NCBI GenBank assembly: GCA_001557505.1
Contig: LSAX01000006.1
Location: 2,170,001-2,234,000 of the forward strand
DNA from: Reticulascus tulasneorum
Taxonomy: Eukaryota; Ascomycota; Sordariomycetes; Glomerellales; Reticulascaceae
DNA length: 64,000 nt
Direction: 5' to 3'
Part shown: positions 1 through 11,993 of the stretch, piece by piece
How the letters are laid out: the number at the start of each line of letters is the position of its first letter
Numbering within the stretch: position 1 is the stretch's first letter
Notes under the pieces: model-generated
The model's database searches: none
Told to the model about the DNA's origin: nothing
Seen by the model: the letters and a program-made list of their open reading frames with translations, nothing else
Program-made: the position numbers and the translations under genes

Positions 1-54
1 ACTCCGGAGTTTTTGGAAAGACCTGGGGGGCTGACCTCATCGCCATGCGAATAG

Positions 55-2068
55 CTTGCGAACGCTCTCAGCCAAAACTGCGGCAAGAACATGCATCGCG
101 AACTCTCGAGCCGGGCCTTCACCGATGCTATGCTGAAGCTCGCCAACGACCGCAACTCACATAACCAGGTCAAGGCGAAGATCTTGGAGCGAATGAAGGA
201 ATGGTCCGACATGTTCAGCAAGGATGCCGAGCTGGGCATTATGTACGATGCTTATTATCGCCTCAAACAGAGCAACCCGACATTGCAACCCCCCTCGGCA
301 CCACAAAAGACCGGACTCACCCAGTCGGATCGTCAGAAGGAAGAAGAGGAGCTGCAGATGGCGTTGAAGTTGTCGCTGGCCGAAGAGGAGCGCAAGAAGA
401 AGGTGGTCGAATCTGGCAACGCCGCATCCTCCTCTGGTAGCGGGCCTTCTGGACAAGTAGCCCAGGCCCAAGCTCAGCCTGTTCCCGCCGGTACCACCGC
501 CGCCACTGTGTCGAGGGTGCGCGCACTGTTCGACTTTGTCCCGTCCGAGCCCGGCGAGCTGGAATTCAAGAAGGGCGACGTGATTGCGGTTCTCGAGTCA
601 GTCTACAAGGACTGGTGGCGAGGCTCGCTGAAGGGCAAGACTGGCATTTTCCCGTTGAACTACGTCGAGAAACTTACGGACCCCACACCGGACGAGCTGC
701 AGCGGGAGGCGCAGATGGAGGCCGAGGTGTTCGCTGAGATAAAGAACGTGGAGAAGTTGCTTACTCTGCTGAGTACTTCTAATACGGCGCCGAGGGAAGA
801 GGATAATGAGGAGATCTCGGTACGTTATCCAAACCCATGGGTTGGATCATCTCATTGCTAACCTACCTGCAGAAACTTTACCACCAGACATTGGCTATCC
901 GGCCAAAGCTCATCAAGCTTATTGAGAAGTACTCACAGAAGAAGGGTAGGTTATGAGCCCCGCATGTTAATAGCGACACTCATACTGATCAAATACAGAC
1001 GATTTTACTCAGTTAAATGAGAAATTCATCAAGGCTCGCCGAGACTACGAGGCCTTGCTAGAGTCCTCCATGTCCCACCCCCCACAGCCGCAATACCATC
1101 AGTATGCCATGAGGCCAGGGGGTTATCCAAGTGGTGCGCCAGGAGGTTACCCACCTCAAGGGCCACCTCAGGGACCTCCCCAAGGGCATCCCCAGGGACA
1201 TCCTCAACAAGAGCAGAGATATTATACTCCTGCACCTCAAGGTGAGCCTCTCCAAATCTTGTATTGTCTTACAGATTGCTGATCCATCTCAGAACAGCAA
1301 CAGTATCCTCAATCTTCCCCGTCGCCTAACTTCCAAAGGCCGGGACAAGGCACGCCGGCGCCATTTTATGTCGCAGGTGCGGAAGTCCCTTCAACACACT
1401 CCCACCCCCCCGCGACAAGCCAGCAGTACCCTCAGCGTGACCAAACTCCCCGCCTACCATCAGGAGGGAAGCAACCAGCGCCGATTAACACCTCGTCGCC
1501 ACCACCGCAACAGTCCAATGCTTACACTCCTTACTCACAGCCCCCTAATCAGCGGCCACAGAGTACATATGGTGCTCAAGAGCTGGCAACGTCGGTATAT
1601 GACTCCCCCATTGCTCCCCACAATCCGAACTCGGCGGCAACCTACACGTCGTCTGTGTACTCGCAAGAGGACCATTACAACCCTGGCAGCCCTGTTATCG
1701 GCACATCGAACGTCCCCATTCCACCTCCATCATCATTCGCTCCAGCTCATCCACCTGGCCAGCCATCCCAACCACAGTACCACGGCTACCAGCCGCCGCC
1801 AAACCAAGACAACTATAATGCCCCGTCCCAAGCGCCTCCGCCGGTCCCTACTGGTGCAGCCCCAGCAATCCCTGGCTCAAGACCGCCGAATGTCATGACT
1901 CCGCCTCCGCTGCATCCGGGCGGGTCAGCCTATGATGCCCGGCAAGGGTTACCAAGCCAGGCGGGAGGCGGTCAACCGCAGTATAAGGCGTACGTGCCAC
2001 CATCCGCCGATGCTCCGAGCGCACCAGCACCAAGCGACTACTATCGGCAAAGCGGTAATGTGTACTAG
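55..2068 (+). CDS. HSE1: ESCRT-0 subunit Hse1 (VHS-UIM-SH3), 5'-truncated
   Basis: Partner of Vps27 in ESCRT-0, which sorts ubiquitinated cargo at endosomes. The model has four exons (55-819, 873-945, 999-1241, 1293-2068) encoding 618 visible residues. The first visible exon starts right after an AG at 53-54, so the real start codon lies outside the window. Domains in order: the end of a VHS domain (NALSQNCGKNMHREL onward), a ubiquitin-interacting motif (EEELQMALKLSLAEEE, about residues 95-110), an SH3 domain (ALFDF, then DWWRG, then FPLNYVE, about 152-205), a helical GAT-like segment carrying LYHQTLAIRPKLIKLIEKYS, and a long Pro/Gln/Gly/Tyr-rich tail (QYHQ, PPQGPPQG repeats). This order is diagnostic of Hse1. 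It converges on the SNF2 gene downstream. Only the N-terminal portion is missing; no lesion is visible. Confidence 0.93.
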
Positions 2069-2847
2069 TGGTACGAGGGATGAGGTGTTCGATCTTGATC
2101 AGGTTTCAAAACATTTTCTTGATCCCTTTCTTGTTTTGGAGGCACACTTGCATTCTGGTTTCAGAGGAGGCTTACGCTTATGATGAGCTTGCAACATTTC
2201 TTGATCGTTTTCCAATGTTGGATGGATGACAGGTCGCATGGACACCAGCACATCGAGGACAAGATGGGGAGTGGGATAGGGGGTATATAATGCTTGCCAC
2301 CTGTATACTATACGCTTATCATTTCCATGAAATCCCTTTCTGGTTCTTTTTTTTTTTTTTGTCATTTTCGTTTGGCTTATCGTGGGACTCGAATAATTTT
2401 ATGCTGCACCTGAATGATCATGACAAATACATTCCACATGGCTCCGTCTGCTGCCCTTGCTTAGTCGCCTTGTGAAGAACGAAGTATAGCCCCAGGATCC
2501 AGGGCGGTGATCACATACACCCACATCTCTCGTGCATCTGCGACTCGGGCCGGCCCCTTTCATATATGAACTAACCGGTTGCTCAATGATAGGGCAAGGA
2601 GTTCCGAGGACAGCGAACTTCCCCCGATGCCGTAAATATGGTAGTCAATAGTTCGGGATCATGACAGAGCAATTTCAGGGACGGAAATCTCCATAAAGAT
2701 AACCAAGGATAACTCATCATTTAGCTGTCATACACGTCATACTCATAAACAAAAGTGGTCTATACAATCAACCTGTCGAGCGCAGGCCCAACCCAACTCC
2801 ACATTCCATCCGAAACTCAAATCACTTATTTCGGGAGCGCCTCCGCT
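2069..2847. other. Intergenic, convergent 3' ends
   Basis: This stretch lies between the stop codons of HSE1 (+) and the SNF2 gene (-). It holds a T-run near 2348-2360 and no coding signal I can support. It is probably the two 3' UTRs. Confidence 0.6.
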
Positions 2848-5800
2848 TCACCAGCGCCGTCCAAACACCTCATTCTCCTTTTTCTTCGCCGGCTTGCTCT
2901 TCAGGCCGCCCATCCCCAGCGTGAAGCCCAAGTCCGCAGAGACGGCCCTGTCATCGCTGAACTGCGAGCCGCCGAGGCCATCGTGGTCGTCCCCGGTGTG
3001 GGCGTCGTGCTTGAACAGCTCCATCATCTCCTTGAAGCCCAGCTTGAAGGCGTCCTTCTTCATGCCGCCCTCGATGGCGTGCTCGGCGAGCAGTCTCTTC
3101 TTATCCTGTAGCGCGAGAATGCGCTCCTCGACCGTGTTCTCGACGGTGAGCTTGTAGACCACGACATCGATTGTCTGCGTGAGACGGTGGACTCTGTCGA
3201 TTGCTTGTTCTTCGACGAACTGAGAAACCGTGCGTTAGTGTATGATGATAGACGGCAGAAGAAGGGAAAGGACTTACAGGATTCCAGAACGGTTCAAGGA
3301 TGACCACCCGTGTGGCCGCGGTCAAGTTGAGTCCCAGGCTACCGCACTTGAGACTACAAAGCAGGATCCTCGTCCCCTTATCGTTCCGGAGACGGTTCAG
3401 ACTCGCCTCTCGCTCGTCGTTCTTCATTCCGCCGTCGTATCTCGTGAACTTGAAGCCCTCCTTGCGGAAGAAGGGCTCGACCAGATCGAGCATCGACGTG
3501 AACTGGCTGAAGACGATGAACTTGTGCTCATGCACCTCTTTGTGCAGGATTTTGACGAGCTGCCGTATCTTGGTGGAAGCTAGGATTTGCGAAGCTTGGC
3601 TTCGATGTGCTGGGTGGTCATCTTCTGAATCAATCTCGGATTCGTCAACACCAGAGTCGTCGGAGGAATCGGAGGCGGAGGAATCGGTGGACAAGGAAGA
3701 GGATTCCGAATCTACAGGTTCCTTTGTGACTTTCGATTTGATCACCGTCATCGATGGGAAGCTGTCGTCGGATTCGTATGCTTGCTCAACCTTGACCTCC
3801 TCGTCTTTCACCACGAAGCTGTTAAGCTGGCTGTCGTCATCCTCGTCCTCTGAATCATGTTCAGAATCGTCCTTGCCAAGCCACTCGCCACCTCCCTCGG
3901 CGTTTTCGTCCTTCTCCCCACCAGCCTTGCCCAAGCGAAGCTGGCCACGCTGCTCTTCTCCTACTAGCCAGCTGGCATCGGCCTCCTCGTCATCGCTGTC
4001 AATGACCGCAAGTCTGTTTCGCGGCCGCCGTCCTTTCGTCTTGACCTCGACCTTAACCTTCTCAGCGACAAGCTTCTTTACCTTTCCTTTGTGTTTCGGC
4101 TTCTTGGCTTTCGGCGTCTCGTGCTCCTTAAAGTACGCGAGGTCGTTGTAGCACTCCTCACACGTGTCCCCGTCGTTCTTCATGATCTTTGGGAGGTCTC
4201 GGCCGCATATGCTGCATGTTTTGACAGCAATCCCCATGCCACCTAGCAACTCGGCCAAGGCATCAATACCTGTGTTTTCGGTCTTTTGCGATGCATCCGC
4301 GGACAATGCATCTTTGTCCTTGTCAAGCTTGCCCTCCACCAGCTTCGGGTGATTGCAAGCCTGTCTTAGACGGAGCAGCAGAACCAAGGCATTAGCGTAG
4401 TTCACCTTGCCCTTGAGCATGCGCTCGAGGCTTTCGTCGGCGCGTGCTGCCAATCTGTCGTAGAAGCGACGCTCTGCGGGAGAGAACTTCGCGGAAATGC
4501 TCACGATCTTGCGTTCTGTAACCTTGAAACCAGTGACTGACGTCTCACCTTCCTTCGTGGGCTTGCCACCAGGGTTTAAGGCACCTGCTTCCTTCAAGAT
4601 ATCCTTGGTGCGCCGTTTCATGAAGCAGCGCAGAATGCTATGCAGTCGACGAATGGCAATGTGGCCTTTTCCTTGCTTTAACGGTTTCTCGATGTGCTCT
4701 TTCCATTCCTTAAGATCGTCATAGGGCTTAATGCGTAAGAATTTGATGAGTGATTGCAACTCATCAAGGTTGTTCTGCATCGGTGTTCCAGTTAGACACC
4801 ATCGGTATTCAGAACGAAGAGCATAGCATGCTTTCGTCGACTTCGCGTTTCTGTTTTTGACGGTGTGTGCCTCATCCAAGACCACTCGCCACCAGTGAAG
4901 CCCGAAGCATCCCGCCTTGAGGCCGCCCTCGGCGTCTGAAGAGTGGCCGTGTTCGGAGACGAGTACCTGGTAGGTGGTGATTACCACATCGTAGACGGCC
5001 AAGTCCTTGAATTGCTTGGTACGTTGCGGGCCATGGTGCACACAGACCTTGAGCCCATGCGTCGGGAGAACCTTTTCCTTGATTTCCTGCTCCCATTGTC
5101 GGATCAGGGCTAGGGGAGCTACGACCAAAGTCGTCTTTTCAACCCCTTCAAAGTGTTTCTTCCATCCCTTTTCGGCCTTGGCTGGCTTTTGGTTGCTGAG
5201 GATCAATGAAATGGTCTGAAGAGTCTTGCCTAGACCCATGTCATCTGCTAAAATCCCACCCTTGGGCACTTTGCCCCTTTTCACGGGTCCCAGTTCTCGT
5301 CCTCGCATCCACTCCACGCCTTCGACTTGATGCGGTAGGAGCTTCACCTTGAGGCCCTCTACGCTACCATCGTCCTCATCGTCCCCCTTTTCCTCTGCTT
5401 CCTCATCCATACCGCCTTCCAGAAGCGCCTTCAGATCTGCAGCAGCCTTTTCCGGATCAGTGTAGAACTCTGGTTCACCGAATGCTTCCGGGGCGCGATA
5501 GGTAGATATATTAGCATCAGGCATGAGCGAGCTGAAGAGCATCACGGGATCAGGCTTCTTGTCTTTGTAGATAGGGCCCGAAGGGGCAGAAACCTTGTGG
5601 TCCCTGTGATGCTCGGGCCTCGATTTCCGGTCATGGAAGATGTTCACTGCCTTCTGCTTAAGAGAGGACATAACATGCGTTGAATGGCCAAACACCGGCT
5701 TTGTCGTCGAGGAGGATGAGTGGGATGGGGGGTGGCGGGAAGGGATGTCCGAGAAGAAATTCTTCAGGACATTATCTATGGTTGCCTGTGGTCGAGGAAT

Positions 5801-6307
5801 TTCCACCACATCCGGACTCTCGGATCTTGGCGCTGTTGTGCTGCTGGTTGTTGGTTGCGATCGATTTTGCGAAGAGCTGGAGACGCGCAGGGCGTCGAAT
5901 CTGGCATTGAGCGAGTTGGGATCTCTGTTCTGATTTGCCATCCCACCAGAAGAATTGCCTTGTGACATGCCACCACCATACGCAGTGACAGGCTTTGCAC
6001 CTCCACGACCACTGGCTGGCTGTGAATCTTCGTTCAGGTGGATTTGGTGCAGAGGGCCCTTCGCGGGCGCTCGTTCGTTCACCATGGTCTCGAAGCCAAG
6101 GAGTGGACTTCCGCCTCGATCGCGATGTGCTTTGTTCTTGCGCGGAGACTTGGAGAAGTCGGGTCGCTCGGCTGACGAGATGTTGTTTTTCGGTTGGAAA
6201 GCAAAGTCCGCGCCTGGTTTTCTGTTTTATTCACCAGGATCAGTGACCGGGCTAGGCACAACAATGGGGGACACTTGGAGGGGAAGAGGGCGGGACACAA
6301 ACTTCAT
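2848..6307 (-). CDS. SNF2-family DNA-dependent ATPase, Rad5/Rad16-like group
   Basis: ATP-driven translocase that remodels DNA-bound proteins in the nucleus. Helicase motifs are intact: motif I DDMGLGKT (about residue 328), motif II DEAH (about 450), motif III LTGTPMQN, then FSQFTSMLDL, SLGLNLTAA and the C-terminal AIDRVHRLTQT box. Between the two RecA lobes is a Cys pair cluster (CSICGRDLP, CEEC), a degenerate RING-like insert as in Rad5/Rad16/Uls1 relatives, followed by a long acidic/serine segment. Exons on the minus strand are 6303-6307, 3278-6221 and 2848-3219 (1106 aa). The last intron is clear. The first is inferred: the frame upstream of the ATG at 6085 stays open and coding-like for 45 codons, with no further in-frame ATG, and splices to a 5-nt exon ATGAA. 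If that is wrong, translation starts at 6085. The exact orthologue is not assigned. Confidence 0.88.
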
Positions 6308-6681
6308 AGGCAAGAACAACTCGGCCCGCCTTGTTTGACTTTGAGGGGAGAAAAATCAAATAATAACCTTCTATCGCGTGGGCTGGTTCATCTCACAATT
6401 TAGCACATTGAAGTGGCGTATTCATGTGGTGAATGGTGCTTTAATGTTCACAGGCGCCTCGTTTACCAATGACATAATTCTCCATAGCAACCAGTTACTG
6501 CGCATGCGCCACAGTGGCGTCCAACATGCAACAGATGAGCACGGACCAGTCCGGGGCGCTTGCGAATGACCCACATGGAACAAGTACGGGCCATGTAGAC
6601 TGACGGCATTCATCATCGTCAAAAGGGGCTGGATTATCAAAATCGGGGCAAAGTTTCCATATGGGAATCATCATCAGTTTA
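6308..6681. other. Intergenic region upstream of the SNF2 gene
   Basis: This stretch of 374 bases between the SNF2 start and the 3' end of the Yrb30-like gene probably holds the SNF2 promoter and 5' UTR. I see no additional gene. Confidence 0.5.
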
Positions 6682-8695
6682 TCATCTAGTAGGGGTATCA
6701 GTATACGGGTCAAAGCCAACCCGCCGTTTTGTTTCCTTCCGCACTTTCCACCGTTCCTCGCCCCGCAACCCAGTCGTCGAGGTCTCCTCGAGGAAGAAAG
6801 TCATGATGTGTTCCTTAATCGTAAGGTACGAAGCCTGCTGGAACTCCTGGAGGCTTGTCATCCGTATCAGCATCTCCATCAGCGATAATGAGGATGTGAT
6901 TGCGCCAAATGGCGACTTGGCCATGAATGATTCCGGTTCTTCAATGATTTGTGGTCCCATATCTTGGGAAGTCCGCTGTGATGATGGCCTCGATGGCATG
7001 TCAGTCGGCGATGAGCGAATGGAGATGTTCCTGATTTGCGCCACCAGATTAGAGTCGAGCGAGGATCCATGTCGGGAGAGTCGTGGCTTTGGGACCGATA
7101 ACTCGGGTTCGTCGCTGGAGTTTCCTTCGTCTTCGATCTCATGAAGATCACCATTGTCTTCCTCGTCATCTTCCTCAAACACCTCAAATGCAATCCATTC
7201 AGGGTCTAGGTGACTTGGGAAAGTCCATGGCGACGTTTCCTCCGAAAGCTTTGGTCTGTCTTCTCGAACGTCAACGGATCGACTTTCCCCTCGCAGTTGA
7301 CGGTCGATGTGGTTTTGGTCATCAGACTCTTCAGGTTCGCTATCATCGCTCCAATCAGCTCCAGGGCTATCCCCGGCACCACCACACCTCATGGCATCTC
7401 TCATGACCCGTGGAGCCGTTGCGTTTAGATCTCGTTTCAACAAAAGCACCGGATTGTTGTCTCCTTCCGTGGCATTGCCGATATTCAAGATTCTGCCAGT
7501 ATCGGTATAAAATATCTTGGATATCTGATGAATCGGTATTGATTCCCGGATCCCTGCTGATGCAATATCATCGTATGGGCGTGATTCTCTTCCCGTTTCG
7601 TCATGGACCCGCCCGTCGTCAAGGTCTTCGATAATTTCAAGGTGGTACGCAAACTCATCTACGCTCCCCATACCGATGAATTCTCTGTAGATAGGGCTCG
7701 AGCCACTGCTATGTACAGCTTCTGACATTGCTGGCCGATACCCCCGGGTGCTATCGAAAGTGTACTCCAACGGTGTTCGACAGAGCCGCACCCGGGCTTT
7801 ATGAATGACTTCTTGCCAAAGCGGTTTCCTGGACCCATTTTCAAGACCATATGGCTCACCACCCGTTGAGCGACACTTTTGCGACGCTAATTCCGGAGTT
7901 CTTGGGCGGTGATGCGCTGGGATTGGTCGAGAAAGCTCGGAGCTATTTGCGTGGCCCAGAAAGAGCATGTATAGAGATAGGGTAAATGCAGGTCCTATTT
8001 GCACTGGCCTGCTAGGATCGCTGGCATATTGCGTATCTCCAAACATGAGGAATGCACCAGCTTGGAGTAGCCTCGAAGGCGACACTTCAGCAAATGGCGA
8101 GCTTGATAAGCTCTCGCCCGATGCCTGTATTGCTAGTAGCAAGAATTGAACATCGCTGTCTATGCGGGCAAGAAGATCTCTGATGGCGATAATGATTCCT
8201 CGCACCTCCTGACTCCGTTGCTCTGCAGCTTTGGCGGTGTTGGGAGCCAGGCGAGAACGTTCCTCGGCAGACGCCGCATGTTCCAACCGCCGACCCAAAG
8301 AAACTATGTCCCGATGAAGAGACTTTGTGAGCGGGACAGCAGATTCAAGAGCCACATTGCCTCTTCCTGACCTGTGTCTGATCAGCAGGTAGTCTAGTAT
8401 TGGGGGTTTGAGGTCAAAGCACATACTTGAACTCGATGAGATCCATCGCGGGAGATATTATCTGGGCCGAGGTGAGCAAGTGGCTTAATCGGGGAAAAGG
8501 AACGAATCTTCTTACCTTGATCTTGCTGTTCAGAAGCTTTTGTAATCTCTTCAGCTCGGAATGGACACTCTTGTCATCCACAGTCTTGAGCAGCCGTGAA
8601 CACTGCGAGATTGCAAAGGTCGATGTCAAGGCCACACCAGATCTGATGGCGTATCGCATGGCCTGCACGCCGAGCTGTTCCAATAGTGCATCCAT
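6682..8695 (-). CDS. Ran-GTP-binding protein, Yrb30 family
   Basis: Fungal Yrb30-type proteins bind Ran-GTP and affect its GTPase cycle in nucleocytoplasmic transport. Minus-strand exons 8516-8695, 8427-8461 and 6682-8371 give 634 aa in one frame. The N-terminus (MDALLEQLG, then IRSGVALTSTFAISQCSRLL, then ELKRLQKLL) and the block after the third exon boundary (SGRGN, ESAVPLTKSLHRDI) match my recollection of the fungal RanGTP-binding family. The middle is low-complexity and acidic (EVFEEDDEEDNGD). The C-terminal helices (LSLMEMLIRMTSLQEFQQ) look structured. The start was chosen at the ATG preceding MDALLEQLG, because upstream in-frame sequence lacks conservation-like character. The 35-nt middle exon is short but keeps frame. 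Family call is good; biochemical role is inferred from the yeast protein. Confidence 0.82.
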
Positions 8696-9549
8696 GGTTC
8701 GTGAGAGCTTTCCATGCTGACTGAAGTGAAAATGAACAATTTTCAAAGCAAAAAACCTAGCCAGCAGGTAAACCAAAGGTTCACGCTGTTTTACGCGGTC
8801 GTTCTGTCGGCCAATCCACAATCAACGCGTCTCGACCACCCATGCATGTCATAAAGCGCCAGGATGGACTTCTAGAGTGAGTGACTGCACGCTCACCCAC
8901 TAATTACTTACTCACTTAATGCACGGTAGGGGGAGCGTACAGTGCGAAATTTGCTATTACCCCGCCACCATGTGTCAAAAATGTCACAGGTCGAAAGCAA
9001 GCTTGTCCGACTTTCCTGGAGTGCGAAAGGCAAGAAGGTGGCATAGCCTGACGAAAAGCACTCAGTATAACATTCATAAACTCTGCATAAGATAAACAAG
9101 CAATTTTTGCTGGTGCTCCTCTGGTGCTATGCTGGAGCGTCTCAACCATCTCGCTTCTGAGGTGGTCGTCTGCAAATCATGAATGGATCAGTGCGAACAA
9201 TGTATCATAAACACAGTATGGCTTTCGCCCGACACCGACTTCTGCCAGGCAACCCCGCTGTGGTGGGGCTAAATTTTCAGAGCCGATCCATCAGGTCGAC
9301 ATTGCAACCTGGAAAAAGGTGACGCCACGAGACTTGAAGGAAGCCAAAACCATCACTGTCCCAGACTATCGACAACTACGAGTCATCCCTGGAAGTCTTG
9401 AAGGAAGGATATTGACTCATATCGCTCGTCTGACTTCGATTCATCGTCCTCCCACGGCCCGGCGGCATCCCCCCCTCTTTAAAAGTCCTTACCGCATCCC
9501 GAGCCGATCGAGGCAAATCCCACGCAACTTTCCTCTCCAGCTTTACACC
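8696..9549. promoter_or_regulatory. Divergent intergenic region of the Yrb30-like gene and SUP35
   Basis: This stretch of 854 bases between head-to-head genes must hold both promoters. A CTTTAAAAG sequence at about 9477-9485 lies some 70 bases before the SUP35 start codon and could act as a TATA-like element. GAGTGAGTGA/CTCACTCACT-type short repeats occur near 8875-8920. No gene is supported. Confidence 0.4.
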
Positions 9550-11993
9550 ATGTCCGACCTCAACTCTTGGGAAGATGACCCTGCCGCTCAGGATGACAAC
9601 CTATCGCGACAAACCCAGCAGCAGTTGAACCTGAACCAGCAGAACCAGAACCAGGCTGGCGCATTTCGACCTGGCGTTCCAAGCTTCCAACCGAGTGCCC
9701 AGACCTTCCAGCCAGGTCAGCCATACGGAGGAGGATTTGTACCCCAATACCAACAACAGCAACAATACAATTACAATCAAGCTTATGGCGGCCCTGCCGC
9801 TGGTGGGTTTCCCCAATACGGTGGCGGTGGGGGCCAACAAGGCTTTGACCAGTATTCGCAAGCTGGCTATGGGGGTGCCTATGGCCAGGGAGGCTATAAC
9901 CAAACCTACGGTACTGTTGATGTTTTCACGAGCCAATGCACACACACTGACGAGCAGATTCAAAGGCCAGCAGTACCCTCAGTATGGCCAGCAGCAGCCC
10001 CCTCATCAACAGGGCGTGCCATCCACCCAGCAACAGCAGACGCAGCCCACTCCTACGATTGCCAAACGTCCCACTGATCTGCCAAGCACATCCTCGGATG
10101 CTGGACAACCCGTGGTGAAAAAGGAAGGCGGAGCTAAGGTTCTGAGCATTGGTGGTGACGTGCCAAAGGCCAAGGTAAAGGTTCTCTCCATCGGCGCACC
10201 TGCAGCAGCCAAAGACGAATCCAAGTCGGACGAGTCAAAGAAAGACACGGGTTCCGCGGCCGAAACGGGGTCTAAGGCTGCGGCGGTCAAGGCCATCGAG
10301 AAGACCGGCCAAGCCACCACGGGCACAGGCAAGACTTCTCCTGCGCCGTCTTCCGGTCGCTCCAGTCCAACGGCTGGTGCAGCGAGCAAGGCTGTGCGAG
10401 ATGCCGAAGCGGTCCAGAAAGAGCAAGCAGCAGACGTTGACGAAGAGACCTTGAAGGAAATCTACGGCAAAGAGCACGTAAATATCATCTTCATCGGTCA
10501 TGTCGACGCCGGAAAGTCAACCCTGGGTGGTTCGATTCTTTATGCCACTGGTATGGTCGATGAACGTACCATGGACAAGTACAAGCGAGAGGCAAAAGAA
10601 ATGGGCCGAGAAACATGGTACCTGTCTTGGGCTTTGGATTTGACAAAGGAAGAGCGAACCAAGGGGAAAACCGTCGAAGTTGGCCGAGGCTTTTTCGAGA
10701 CGGAGAAGCGACGATACAGCATTCTGGATGCCCCTGGACACAAGACCTATGTCCCGTCTATGATTGGAGGAGCATCTCAAGCAGATGTGGGAATCCTGGT
10801 CATTAGCTCTCGAAAAGGAGAATATGAAACGGGGTTCGAGAAGGGCGGCCAGACTCGTGAGCATGCAATGCTAGCAAAAACACAAGGTGTCAATAAGTTA
10901 GTGGTGGTCATCAACAAGATGGATGATCCAACCGTCAACTGGTCCCACGATCGATACCTCGAGTGCACCACGAAATTGGCACAGTTCCTCAAAGGCACTG
11001 GTTATAACCTGAAGACAGACGTCTTCTTCATGCCTATTGCCGCACAGCAGGGTATGGGTATCAAGGACCGGATTCCGAAGGGCGTTGCGCCTTGGTACGA
11101 TGGCCCATCGCTGCTCGAATACCTGGATGCTATGAAAGCACTGGAGAGAAAGGTCAATGCACCGTTCATGATGGCTGTGAATGGAAAATATCGAGATTTA
11201 GGAACCATGGTGGAGGGTAAAATCGAGGCTGGTGTTGTCAAGAAGGGAATGTCCCTGGTAAGCAGCCTGGCGTTGAAAGTCTCGTTGCGAGAGACACTAA
11301 TTCAACTTGACTAGGTTATGATGCCCAACAAGCAAAATTTGGACATTGCGGCAGTATACGGCGAAACGGAAGATGAGATGACGATTGCTCAATGGTTTGT
11401 TTCCTGCCGATAAATGACATGCGGCGCTAACACGTGGGTGTGCTCAGTGGTGATCAAGTACGGTTGCGCCTCCGCGGCATAGAAGAGGAAGACATCATGC
11501 CCGGATTCGTGCTGTGCTCACCAAAGCGATTGGTCCACACCGTCTCCGCGTTCGAAGCACAGATTAGAATCTTGGAATTGAAGAGTATTCTATCAGCGGG
11601 TGAGTTTGTTGATGGCCAATCTCCTCATGTCAAATTGCTAAGATCCTTCTCGGTTTCAACTGCGTCCTTCACGTACATTCCGCCATTGAGGAGGTGACAT
11701 TTGCCACGCTCATTCACAAGCTCCAGAAAGGCACAGGGAGAAAGAGTAAGTTGCCTCCTTCGCACGCTAAGAAGGGCGATAGCATCATTGCCCGGATGGA
11801 GGTGATTGGTGGAGCGGGGGCGGTTTGCGTTGAAAAGTTCGAGGACTATCCTCAGATGGGTCGATTTACACTGAGAGACCAGGTATGAGACTCTAATTTG
11901 GAACCCCGATTTGCCTTGCTCACAACGGATTAGGGGCAAACCATTGCCATTGGCAAGATCACCAAATTGATCACCGACGAAACGGCAGCTTAA
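9550..11993 (+). CDS. SUP35: Translation release factor eRF3 (Sup35) with Q/N/G/Y-rich N domain
   Basis: GTPase partner of eRF1 in stop-codon termination. Six exons (9550-9910, 9966-11257, 11315-11394, 11448-11599, 11653-11882, 11934-11993) give 724 aa. Residues 1 to about 145 are Gln/Asn/Gly/Tyr-rich with degenerate repeats such as QYGGG, YGGAYGQGG and QQYPQYGQQQ, the composition of the yeast prion domain. A charged middle region carries two KVLSIG motifs and KTSPAPSSGRSSP. The EF-1alpha-like core has G1 GHVDAGKST (about 299), G3 DAPGHKT, G4 NKMDD and the C-terminal GRFTLRDQGQTIAIGKI. The fourth intron must end in CG rather than AG for the protein to read SAGFNCVLHVHSAIEEV. All other junctions are canonical. 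The ATG at 9550 begins MSDLNSWED; no earlier in-frame ATG exists. Confidence 0.95.

Noticed and set aside
1131..1898. 255-codon frame overlapping HSE1
   Set aside because: Alternative frame of the low-complexity HSE1 tail; it crosses the HSE1 intron at 1242 without any splice logic.
3300..4151. 283-codon plus-strand frame
   Set aside because: It lies entirely antisense to the acidic/Ser-rich part of the SNF2 gene; its Ser-rich composition is the shadow of that coding strand.
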